The notes under the pieces were generated by a model that saw only the letters and a list, made by a program, of their open reading frames with translations, searched no databases and had not been told where the DNA came from. 64,000 nucleotides of DNA from Desulfurivibrionaceae bacterium (GTDB lineage Bacteria; Desulfobacterota; Desulfobulbia; Desulfobulbales; VMSU01). The translations under genes and the position numbers were made by a program. Shown here in pieces: positions 19,334-27,111 of the stretch; the stretch's first letter is position 1; each line of letters opens with the position of its first letter. The stretch spans positions 124,001 through 188,000 of the forward strand of contig JAQYVV010000004.1 of NCBI GenBank assembly GCA_030145275.1, read 5' to 3'.

Positions 19334-20162
19334 GATTGGTATAATTGCCGGGGGTGGTCAGTTCCCTGTCTTATTTACCAAGGCAGCCCAAAAAGAGGGC
19401 CGTGAAGTTGTGGTTATTGCCCATAAAGGTGAGACCAGTGCAGATCTCATTGATGTTTCGGACCAGCATCTGTGGGTCAAGTTGGGTCAACTTGGGAAAA
19501 TAATAAAATTTTTCAAACAGCAAAACGTTTCGGAAGTTGTTTTCCTTGGGACCATAACCAAAACAAGAATTTTCAAGGAGGTGTGGCCTGACGTAAAAGG
19601 CCTTAGCCTCTGGAATAAAATTGATACGAAACAAGATGACGCTATTTTGCGGGCAATTGCCGACAGCCTTGAACAAGAAGGTATTGCTGTTCGTGAGTCA
19701 ACCCTTTATCTACAAGATCTTCTTTTTCCCTTCGGTGTTTTAAGCAAAAAAAAACCTAACAAGGCACAGGTTAAAGATATTAAGTTTGGTTGGGAAATGG
19801 CACGGTCTGTGGGAGCCCTGGACATTGGCCAATGTGTCGTAGTCCGTGATCAGTCAGTTTTGGCGGTTGAGGCGATAGAAGGAACCGATGCCGCTATCAA
19901 GCGGGGCGGTGGGTTGGGCAGCAAAGATGCAGTTGTCGTTAAAGTCAAAAAGCCAAATCAGGATTTCCGCTTTGATCTGCCTGCGATTGGCACAACTACG
20001 ATAGAATCAATGCGTTCGGTTGGTGCTGCGGTTTTGGCTGTTGAAGCGGGGCAATCCTTGTTATTTGACAGGGAGGCGGTTGTGCAGCAAGCAAACGAGG
20101 CTGGAATAGTTGTGGTTGGCGTAAGCGAAGATCAAGAAGGCAACTTATCCTGGCGTAACTAA
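19320..20162 (+). CDS. lpxI: UDP-2,3-diacylglucosamine pyrophosphatase LpxI
   Basis: LpxI replaces LpxH in many bacteria, hydrolysing UDP-2,3-diacylglucosamine to lipid X. The 280 residues show the DUF1009 pattern: KIGIIAGGGQFPVLF at the start, RAIADSLEQEGIAVRESTLY in the middle and EAIEGTDAAIKRGG plus LPAIGTTTIESM in the C-terminal catalytic half. It overlaps lpxA. Its TAA stop is the first three bases of family A element A4, so insertion of the element apparently set the present C terminus. Confidence 0.93.
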   Translation: MKKSKIGIIAGGGQFPVLFTKAAQKEGREVVVIAHKGETSADLIDVSDQHLWVKLGQLGKIIKFFKQQNVSEVVFLGTITKTRIFKEVWPDVKGLSLWNKIDTKQDDAILRAIADSLEQEGIAVRESTLYLQDLLFPFGVLSKKKPNKAQVKDIKFGWEMARSVGALDIGQCVVVRDQSVLAVEAIEGTDAAIKRGGGLGSKDAVVVKVKKPNQDFRFDLPAIGTTTIESMRSVGAAVLAVEAGQSLLFDREAVVQQANEAGIVVVGVSEDQEGNLSWRN

Positions 20163-20273
20163 TCCGGATAAACCGGAAATAAGTGCCTTAACAGTAGAGT
20201 GTAACATGTTTATTTCAAAATACTTTTTATCAGTTCGTGTTTTTATGGCAGAAATTCAGCGCTAAGGCACTAA
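20160..20273. repeat. Family A palindromic element, copy A4
   Basis: It starts TAATCCGGATAAACCGGAA, with TAA serving as the lpxI stop. AAGTGCCTTA near the left and TAAGGCACT at the right end are complementary, so the whole element can fold back. It matches A3 throughout. It ends six bases before the start of the murU-like gene. Confidence 0.85.
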
Positions 20274-20278
20274 CTATC

Positions 20279-21178
20279 ATGAAAGCCATGATCCTGGCAG
20301 CCGGTTTTGGTACTCGGCTTTTACCCTTTACGAATATCCGGCCAAAACCCCTTTTTCCGATTTTGGGGTGTCCTCTTCTCCGGATTGTCATTGAAAGACT
20401 GCGGCAAAGCGGGTTCTCTTCTATTGTGGTCAATACCCACCACCTTGGTCATCAAATAGTTGAATATTTGCGGGATGAGAAAGATATATTCATCCAGGAA
20501 GAGAACGCGATTCTTGGTACCGGAGGGGGGCTGCGAATGGCACTCGATAAGTTTGCAGGTGAACCGGTTCTTGTTGTGAATGCTGACCTGTATCATACTC
20601 TGGATTATAAATATATTTACGATAAGCATGTTGCCTCACAGAATCAGATTACTATGGTCATGCATGATTATGGGCGTTTCAATAAAGTTAAAGTGAAAAA
20701 GAATGGCAGGATAAAAAGTTTTTCAGCAACGCCTACCATGTTGCTCCCAGCAGAAGAGCTTCTTGCCTTTACAGGTGTTCATGTCGTCAACCCTGGTGTT
20801 CTCAGTCACATTCCTTTAGGACAATTTTCAAATATTATAGATCATTACAGCAATTTTATTAATAATGGCGGAACTATTCAGTTCATTAAAAGTATGGATA
20901 CGACTTGGCGGGATATTGGCACACCTGCTGATTATCTTGATCTGCACGGCTCTCTTCTAAAAGATGTTAACGAAGTCAAGCACCTGATGCCTGTCTCTAA
21001 AGGGCAATTTTTTGCAGATCAAAACGTGTCTATCGGAACAAATGTAGCCCTGGCTGATTGGGGTATGATTGGGGCTGGCGCAGTTATAGGAGATAACGCT
21101 CATCTTGAGAGAGTGGTTGTCTGGGATGGCGCGGTTGTAGAAAAAGGGGCGGTCCATAAAGACACCATTATTTGCTGA
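20279..21178 (+). CDS. MurU-like sugar-phosphate nucleotidyltransferase
   Basis: This 299-residue cytoplasmic enzyme activates a sugar 1-phosphate with an NTP. It opens MKAMILAAGFGTRLLPFTNI with RPKPLFPILG, the nucleotide-binding signature and Lys; the metal Asp is in VLVVNADLY. A beta-helix tail (SIGTNVALADWGMIGAGAVIG) follows. In pseudomonads MurU makes UDP-MurNAc from MurNAc-1-P after AmgK phosphorylation, and here an AmgK-like kinase follows directly, so a cell-wall recycling role is likely. A mannose or heptose nucleotide role is the alternative. The start is the ATG at 20279, outside element A4. Confidence 0.8.
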   Translation: MKAMILAAGFGTRLLPFTNIRPKPLFPILGCPLLRIVIERLRQSGFSSIVVNTHHLGHQIVEYLRDEKDIFIQEENAILGTGGGLRMALDKFAGEPVLVVNADLYHTLDYKYIYDKHVASQNQITMVMHDYGRFNKVKVKKNGRIKSFSATPTMLLPAEELLAFTGVHVVNPGVLSHIPLGQFSNIIDHYSNFINNGGTIQFIKSMDTTWRDIGTPADYLDLHGSLLKDVNEVKHLMPVSKGQFFADQNVSIGTNVALADWGMIGAGAVIGDNAHLERVVVWDGAVVEKGAVHKDTIIC

Positions 21179-21183
21179 TTTCC

Positions 21184-22392
21184 ATGACGAAGAAACAAGT
21201 TAAGCACAGGGAATTCATTACCAAGACTTTGCAGGGAATGGATTTACCCTCTTTTAAAAACTTCGAGGCAGAGCATCTTTGCGGAGATGGTTCAGATCGT
21301 GATTTTTATCGAGTTGTTTCTCCCAGTGGTGAAAGATTGCTTTTTGTTTTTCCGTCACCGACCAATCCAAAATCACTATTGGAAGCAGGTTCGTGTTTTG
21401 CAATTGGTCGGCATCTCAAACAAAATAAAGTGCCAGTCCCCGATATTTTTTATTTTGATAAAATAAGTGGGATTATTGTCTATGAAGATTTGGGAGATAC
21501 ACTTCTTCACGATATCACTTTAGTGCCTTATACCTGGAGTCCTGTCAAAAAAAAACAGATAAGCGAGATAAGCGGAAGACTTCGAGACTTCGAGAATTCC
21601 AAAAAGCATAATGCTCCCAAGGCGTCGAAGACTGCTGTTAAGGCACTTATTTCCGGTTTATCCGGATTAGATGATATTGAAAACGGTTCCATGGATTCCT
21701 GTGTACATCTTTCTCCAAAGCTTACAACACTCTACGAGAAGGTAATTGAGAGTTTGGTTAGGATGCAAGTCAAAGGAGCCCATGATTTTGACGCTTCTTT
21801 TTGTTGGGAAACTTCAACATATTCGAAAAACCTTATGTTGGAGAGGGAATCTGGCTATTTCCTTGATGCTTATTGCCGGAACTTTAGAGGCATAAGCTCT
21901 TTTCCAAGAGGAATTGAAACTGAATTTTCCTCTTTAGCCGAAAGGGTTTCACAAGAGCCGAGCAACTACTTGATGCACCGAGATTTTCAGTCAAGAAATA
22001 TTATGGTTAAGGATGGAAGCATTCATATTATTGATTTTCAAGGGGCAAGGTTTGGTCCTTTGGCCTATGATTTGGCTTCATTGCTCAATGATCCGTACGT
22101 TCAACTGCCCACGGATGCCAGGCTTTCACTGCTTGATTATTATATAGATACAATTAAAAAATATATTTTTCTTGACCGTGATACCTTTATTAAGGGATAT
22201 TATCATATCGCTTTACAACGAAATCTACAGATTCTTGGGGCTTTTTCTTTTCTTAGCAAAGTTAAAGGAAAATCCTTTTTTAAACCCTATATTCAACCAG
22301 CCTTGGTTGATCTGAAATGTAAACTGCAGGGACCATTATTTAACGAATATCCAGTCCTTGCAAATTTTGCTGAGGCATTATTGCACACCTAA
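21184..22392 (+). CDS. AmgK-like aminoglycoside-phosphotransferase-fold sugar kinase with inserted family A peptide
   Basis: The 402-residue kinase has the APH fold: IVYEDLGDTLLHD in the N lobe, the catalytic loop LMHRDFQSRNIMV and metal site IIDFQGARFGPLAYDLASLL. The partner of MurU in peptidoglycan-sugar recycling is the best fit, as in the AmgK/MurU pair. Residues about 130-162 (including AVKALISGLSGL) are encoded by a family A palindromic element inserted in frame, between the N-lobe hinge and the LTTLYEKVIESLVRMQ helix. I chose the ATG at 21184 (MTKKQ). Der follows two bases after the stop. Confidence 0.8.
   Translation: MTKKQVKHREFITKTLQGMDLPSFKNFEAEHLCGDGSDRDFYRVVSPSGERLLFVFPSPTNPKSLLEAGSCFAIGRHLKQNKVPVPDIFYFDKISGIIVYEDLGDTLLHDITLVPYTWSPVKKKQISEISGRLRDFENSKKHNAPKASKTAVKALISGLSGLDDIENGSMDSCVHLSPKLTTLYEKVIESLVRMQVKGAHDFDASFCWETSTYSKNLMLERESGYFLDAYCRNFRGISSFPRGIETEFSSLAERVSQEPSNYLMHRDFQSRNIMVKDGSIHIIDFQGARFGPLAYDLASLLNDPYVQLPTDARLSLLDYYIDTIKKYIFLDRDTFIKGYYHIALQRNLQILGAFSFLSKVKGKSFFKPYIQPALVDLKCKLQGPLFNEYPVLANFAEALLHT
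21572..21669. repeat. Family A palindromic element, copy A5, inside a coding sequence
   Basis: The blocks GAAGACTTCGAGACTTCGAG, AATTCCAAAAAGCATAATGC, CTGTTAAGGCACTTATTTCC and GGTTTATCCGGATTA match non-coding copy A2 at 13266-13356 in the same order. Here the sequence is within the kinase gene and the kinase frame stays open through it. Confidence 0.88.
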
Positions 22393-22394
22393 TT

Positions 22395-23768
22395 ATGGAA
22401 AAAAACATACATCAAATAGTCGCTCTAGTAGGGCGGCCCAATGTAGGAAAATCATCTCTTTTTAATAAACTCACCAAATCAAATAAGGCGATTATTGATC
22501 CGACGCCCGGGGTCACAAGGGACAGGCATTATGAAACTGTCGCCTGGGATGGACATAAATTTATTCTCGTTGATACCGGCGGGATTGAACTTGAGAAAAT
22601 GACCCAGGAACAGCTTGACGATCCTGAGAAAAGAATGTCTCAGCTTATTAAAGAACAGAGCTTGCAGGCGGTTGAGGAGGCGGACATTATTGTCTTTATT
22701 CTTGACGGAAAAGAGGGGTTGCTCAATGACGACTATGAAATGGCTAAATTGCTCCGTAAATCCAAAAAAACAATCTATTATGTAGTCAATAAGGTTGATT
22801 CCGAAATGCAGGAAACATCAAGATTGGCTCCCTTTTATGAACTAGGTGTTGAGGAATTACACCCTGTTTCAGCTGCCCATGGTTATGGGATAGGTACTTT
22901 CATGGATGTGATGACCCAAAACTTCTTGAGGGACGAGGAGCCAAAGGAAGAAATTCCTGAAAACACCATGAGGATAGCTTTTTTAGGCAGGCCTAATGTT
23001 GGCAAATCCTCCTTGACCAATCAACTTTTAGGAGAGGATAGAATGGTTGTCTCAGATATTCCAGGGACAACCAGGGACTCGGTAGATACACTTTTTCAGA
23101 GGAAAGGCCGGAATTATTTATTGATAGATACGGCAGGAATACGTAGAAGGGGAAAAGTTAAAGACAAGGTCGAAAAATTTTCCGTGATGCGCGCCTTAAG
23201 TTCCATTGAGCGTTGTGATATTGCCTTGATCCTTATCGATGCAGACGAAGGGATAACAGAACAGGACACCAAGGTTATTGGTTATTGTGTGGAGCGTGGC
23301 CGTGCCTGTCTGGTTGTTTTAAATAAGTGGGATTTATTGAATAAAGAGAAGAAGAGGCAAAAACATCTTCTTGATGAGGTTGAAAGGTCCACCAGGTTTA
23401 TCGGTTATTCGCCAACCGTAAAAATTTCAGCTCTCACCGGTTTTGGCATAAAGAATATCTATTCAACCTTGCACAAGGTATTTGAGCAGTTTTCCCTTAA
23501 ATTTTCCACAGGGAAAATAAACAGGGTCTTACAGAGTGCGGTGGAAGCTCACCCCCCCTCACTTTACAAGGGGCATAGGCTCAAATTTTATTATTCGACC
23601 CAGGTCACCACGAAACCGCCTACCTTTATTATTTTTGTTAATTATCCAAAAGGGGTACATTTCTCCTATTATCGATTCCTGGTGAATCATTTCAGGGCTG
23701 AACTAAATCTTGACCTGACCATTTTGCGGATTTTTTTACGAGAAAGGCAGAGAAAAAAATATGGTTAA
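22395..23768 (+). CDS. der: Ribosome assembly GTPase Der (EngA)
   Basis: Der is the essential double-GTPase that matures the 50S subunit. Both G domains are intact: GRPNVGKSSLFN at about 13-24 with DTGGIE, NKVD, and GRPNVGKSSLTN at about 200 with DTAGIRRRGK and NKWD. The C-terminal KH-like domain ends in FLRERQRKKYG. The 457 residues are normal in length. It overlaps the downstream kinase gene by eight bases. Confidence 0.96.
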   Translation: MEKNIHQIVALVGRPNVGKSSLFNKLTKSNKAIIDPTPGVTRDRHYETVAWDGHKFILVDTGGIELEKMTQEQLDDPEKRMSQLIKEQSLQAVEEADIIVFILDGKEGLLNDDYEMAKLLRKSKKTIYYVVNKVDSEMQETSRLAPFYELGVEELHPVSAAHGYGIGTFMDVMTQNFLRDEEPKEEIPENTMRIAFLGRPNVGKSSLTNQLLGEDRMVVSDIPGTTRDSVDTLFQRKGRNYLLIDTAGIRRRGKVKDKVEKFSVMRALSSIERCDIALILIDADEGITEQDTKVIGYCVERGRACLVVLNKWDLLNKEKKRQKHLLDEVERSTRFIGYSPTVKISALTGFGIKNIYSTLHKVFEQFSLKFSTGKINRVLQSAVEAHPPSLYKGHRLKFYYSTQVTTKPPTFIIFVNYPKGVHFSYYRFLVNHFRAELNLDLTILRIFLRERQRKKYG

Positions 23769-25938
23769 AGCGAGTTCTGACAGGTATGCCAATATACGCT
23801 CATTCCTCTCAGCAATGAGCTCAGGGGGGCCGGAATTCACCGGTGCCTCTGAATACCTTTGTAATCAGATATGTCCAGGTTGTAACGAGTTATCCAAAGA
23901 AGAATTCAAGCAGATTCTCCGGGAAATTTTATCTCTCCTCTCTTCACTCCTTGATGTTCCCATTGAAGTACATACAAATACTCCAGATCGTGAAAATAGT
24001 CTCAATGATCGGTTCCTTAAAGTAAGTCGTAAAAGCGTTGTTTTCCTGCGGGATAATGACCTGGGCTCGGAAGCAATAGTGAAAATGTGCAGATCACTTG
24101 AGCACCTTGTCCTTCATGAAATAAATGAGGTTTGTTTAGATGATGAGGGACATTTGCGAACACTTGATTTTTTTTCCGGTCTGCAAGCCTCTCTCATTGA
24201 CCAGTGGGTGCTGGGAGAAACCCACGAATATCAGAGAAAATTACGGAAAGCAAATCGATATATTCTTCTCGAAAAAAGACGATATTACACTATTTTCAGC
24301 CGGATGATAGAGCCGGCTTTTATCATTGACTACGAAAGGCATATTGTTGATTCAAATAGGGCATTTAAAGAGTTTTTTGGTTTGCAGGACACTAAACATA
24401 TCGGCATGTTGTGTTATGACGTAATGGGGCCTGATGTTTGCGCGGCATGTGCTTTGCACGAAATGCTCGACTCTAAAAGAACGTTTTCAGGTATTGAAGC
24501 GGTGATCCCGGTTCTTGGAGAAGTGAAGACGGTTTTGTTTTCCGGAACATTTTTGGGGGACATAAATAGTGAGTTTTCCGGGGGCATTGTAAGCATCCAG
24601 GATATTACCTATAATAAAGAGATCGAACAAGCCCTACAGGAAAGTGAGGAGAAGTATCGCAGCCTGGTTGAGAATGTGCCAGATGTTACCTGGCGGTCCG
24701 ACCAGTATGGAAATATGGTTTACATCAGTCCAAATATCGAAAAGGTGTGCGGTTATCAGCCTGATGAAATTTGTGGCACAGGAGGAGCAGGAAGATATAT
24801 AAAAATTCACCCCCAGGACGTGGACCGGGTCCGAAATGATTTTGCTATTTTTTTCGCCCATAATCTTCCCTCTGGAGGTCTTCTTCGCAGTCGGCTCTAC
24901 CAGGAAAAAGCCGCAAAAGATGATAAGCTTATAGTTAATGGACAGAAAAAATATGATGTTAGATATCGATTTCAAAAAAAAGATGGTTCCTGGATATGGC
25001 TCCGGGACCGGGCAAGTACGGTATATCAAAAAGACGGGGAGTGGTATGCAGATGGAGTTTTTTCTGATATCTCCGAATTAAAGCGAGCTGAAGATGAACT
25101 CGAAAAGCACCATTTTCGAATGGCAGAACTAGTAGACGAAAGAACAGCTGATTTACGGCTCGCGAATAAAATGCTTGAAAAAGAGGTGAGTGTCCGGAGA
25201 TTGGCAGAGAAAGGACTTCTGGCCTTAACTCATAGGCTTAAAATATCAAATCAGGAACTTGAGCAATTTGCTCACATAGCATCTCATGACATTAAAGAGC
25301 CATTGATTCTAGTACTTGCCTTCAGTGAAAGGCTTTTGCGGAGATACTCAAAAGACCTTGATGAAAGGGGCCGAGAATATTTAATTCGCCTTATCAAGGC
25401 AGCAGAACAGATGAAAAGTCTAGTTGAGGATTTGTTGGAATTGTCACGGATTTCGTCCCGCAGTTTTTCGGTTGAAATGATCGATTTGACCAGCTTAGTA
25501 GATGAGGTTGTCCAAGGCCTTGAGGAGCGAATAAATAGAGCGGGAGGAGAGGTTGATGTTGCTAATCTCGGTTTTCTGAATGGAGATCCAATCCAGCTAA
25601 GGCAGTTATTTCAAAATATTATTGCCAATGCCTTAAAATATTCCAATGAAACAAAAAAGCCGTTTGTTGAAATTAAGCAGGGTGAAAGTGATAAAGGGGT
25701 TATCGAAATTTTAATAGAAGATAATGGCATAGGATTTGATCCTTCCCAGGTTGAGCATATCTTTGAACCTTTTGCGCGGTTGCATGCAAACTCCGAGTAC
25801 GACGGAACAGGAATAGGCTTGGCGACATGCAAGAAAATTGTGCTGCGACACGGAGGAGAGATAACTGCAGAAAGTACACCGGGGTTGGGGTCTCGTTTTA
25901 TCGTTCGACTACCAGTGAAGGGTGAGGTCGGGACCTAA
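23761..25938 (+). CDS. PAS-domain sensor histidine kinase
   Basis: The 725-residue protein lacks clear membrane helices, so it is probably cytosolic. The N-terminal 190 residues are an unassigned sensory region containing a CNQICPGC cluster. A PAS domain (about 185-290), which includes VCAACALHEML, and a second PAS/PAC (about 295-445) follow, then a coiled coil. The HisKA box is EQFAHIASHDIKEPL with the phospho-accepting His, and the ATPase has NIIANALKYS, DNGIGFDP and GTGIGLATCKKI. There is no receiver domain. It overlaps der, an odd partner, so it may be cotranscribed with the envelope operon. The Cys clusters could sense redox or metal. Confidence 0.88.
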   Translation: MVKASSDRYANIRSFLSAMSSGGPEFTGASEYLCNQICPGCNELSKEEFKQILREILSLLSSLLDVPIEVHTNTPDRENSLNDRFLKVSRKSVVFLRDNDLGSEAIVKMCRSLEHLVLHEINEVCLDDEGHLRTLDFFSGLQASLIDQWVLGETHEYQRKLRKANRYILLEKRRYYTIFSRMIEPAFIIDYERHIVDSNRAFKEFFGLQDTKHIGMLCYDVMGPDVCAACALHEMLDSKRTFSGIEAVIPVLGEVKTVLFSGTFLGDINSEFSGGIVSIQDITYNKEIEQALQESEEKYRSLVENVPDVTWRSDQYGNMVYISPNIEKVCGYQPDEICGTGGAGRYIKIHPQDVDRVRNDFAIFFAHNLPSGGLLRSRLYQEKAAKDDKLIVNGQKKYDVRYRFQKKDGSWIWLRDRASTVYQKDGEWYADGVFSDISELKRAEDELEKHHFRMAELVDERTADLRLANKMLEKEVSVRRLAEKGLLALTHRLKISNQELEQFAHIASHDIKEPLILVLAFSERLLRRYSKDLDERGREYLIRLIKAAEQMKSLVEDLLELSRISSRSFSVEMIDLTSLVDEVVQGLEERINRAGGEVDVANLGFLNGDPIQLRQLFQNIIANALKYSNETKKPFVEIKQGESDKGVIEILIEDNGIGFDPSQVEHIFEPFARLHANSEYDGTGIGLATCKKIVLRHGGEITAESTPGLGSRFIVRLPVKGEVGT

Positions 25939-25946
25939 GAATTGAG

Positions 25947-26885
25947 TTATTTTTTTGAATAGAGCCCCTTGTTCCCATCCCAGTATTTGAGAAATGTTTC
26001 CTGGTCTTTGAATTTGAGGGTCAGGGTGAGTTCATTTGTTTCAAAAGATGGTGAGGGAGTTAGAAGGGCGCCCCTTGGAAGTTCAACGGTATTGATAAAT
26101 CGGTTAAATTCCTTTTTTGCCTCAGCAAGTCTTGGAGACGCAAGGTCAGAAAGGTACTTCATGAGGTTGGTTGCTTTTTGGGGCAGATTTGCATCAGAAT
26201 CAATGATTTCCTGAAATGCGGGTTTGCTTAAAATAGTTAATATCGCCTCACCGCTCCGCATCTCAAGTTCTTTGCAGATGTTAATACATTTTTTTTGATA
26301 GCCAACGCTTAGCCGAAGATTGGAAATAATGTCAAAAAGGGCAAGCCTGTTTCTGAAAGAAAGATCGCATAACATCCTGGCAGCTTTATGGTCAAGAGTC
26401 CCTTCTTGCAGCGCCTGTTGGATCGGTTCTTCAAGTTGGGCCAGCGGCAACATCTGCTTGATGGAAAATGTCTGAGCAGGTTGCCCCATGGGCGGTAAAA
26501 ATAGGGCTGCGGCCTCTTCAATCGTACATGTTTCTAATACCTTTTGGAAGAAAATGGCCTTTTCTATTGGAGTTAGAGGGCCTTTCTGGATTCTCTCTTC
26601 AAGAGCAATTTCCCAGGCCGATAAAATAGCCATTTTTTGAGGGATGACCAGGCAGAGGCAGCTTGCTGATTTACAGCGGTCTCTGGCGAATAAAATCCTT
26701 TTCTGGCCAGAAATAATAGCGTACAAGCCGGTTGGCTTTTCCTGAAGAATCGGGGGGTGCAGAATGCCAAATTTAGTAAGGGATTGTTCCAGGTCAGGGG
26801 GCAGGGTGTCAGCAGCCTCCGGGGAAAAATTATAGGAGTTGTCATCAAAATCGATCTTGCTTAACAGAATTTTTATGGTTTTCAT
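25947..26885 (-). CDS. ParB/Srx-domain protein
   Basis: This 312-residue protein has a ParB-like nucleotide-binding domain. SKIDFDDNSYNF is followed by LEQSLTKFGILHPPILQEK and the basic YAIISGQKRILFARD, corresponding to the GERR box but with GQKR. The helix-turn-helix region (TPIEKAIFFQKVLE, then EEAAALFLPPMG) resembles ParB/Noc. No ParA partner is adjacent, so a stand-alone regulator or DNA-binding protein is likely rather than a segregation system. I chose the ATG at 26885; extension upstream has no support. It ends convergently with the plus-strand kinase. Confidence 0.78.
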   Translation of the reverse strand: MKTIKILLSKIDFDDNSYNFSPEAADTLPPDLEQSLTKFGILHPPILQEKPTGLYAIISGQKRILFARDRCKSASCLCLVIPQKMAILSAWEIALEERIQKGPLTPIEKAIFFQKVLETCTIEEAAALFLPPMGQPAQTFSIKQMLPLAQLEEPIQQALQEGTLDHKAARMLCDLSFRNRLALFDIISNLRLSVGYQKKCINICKELEMRSGEAILTILSKPAFQEIIDSDANLPQKATNLMKYLSDLASPRLAEAKKEFNRFINTVELPRGALLTPSPSFETNELTLTLKFKDQETFLKYWDGNKGLYSKK

Positions 26886-26966
26886 TATGGGTTTTTCTTT
26901 AAGGAAATAAGAGTTTGAGGTTTGTAACTTCAGATAGGGCCCGAAAACGGGTATAACCGCCAATTT

Positions 26967-27098
26967 GTAACTATTTAGCTGTGCCGCAGGTGTGTGTGAA
27001 CTGGCCTTTCAGCAGATAAGCGAACCTAGTGAGACTTCGATACATCGGTATGCTGGAAGTCCTGTTCGCACGCAGATGGGGTGCAGCTAAACAGTTAC
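26967..27098. repeat. Palindromic element E with GTAACT termini
   Basis: The ends are GTAACTATTTAGCTGTGCC and the near-complement GGTGCAGCTAAACAGTTAC: 19-base inverted repeats with two or three mismatches enclosing about 94 bases. It fills the gap between divergent parB-like and cca genes, so it may contain or separate their promoters. Shorter GTAACTGT... pieces at 12060-12080, 17664 and 56054-56124 may be related. Confidence 0.6.
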
Positions 27099-27111
27099 TG
27101 AGGTTTTTCGT

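Noticed and set aside
25947-26885. Chromosome partition locus (parAB)
   Set aside because: Only one ParB-like gene is present. No ParA gene and no parS-like cluster is visible nearby.
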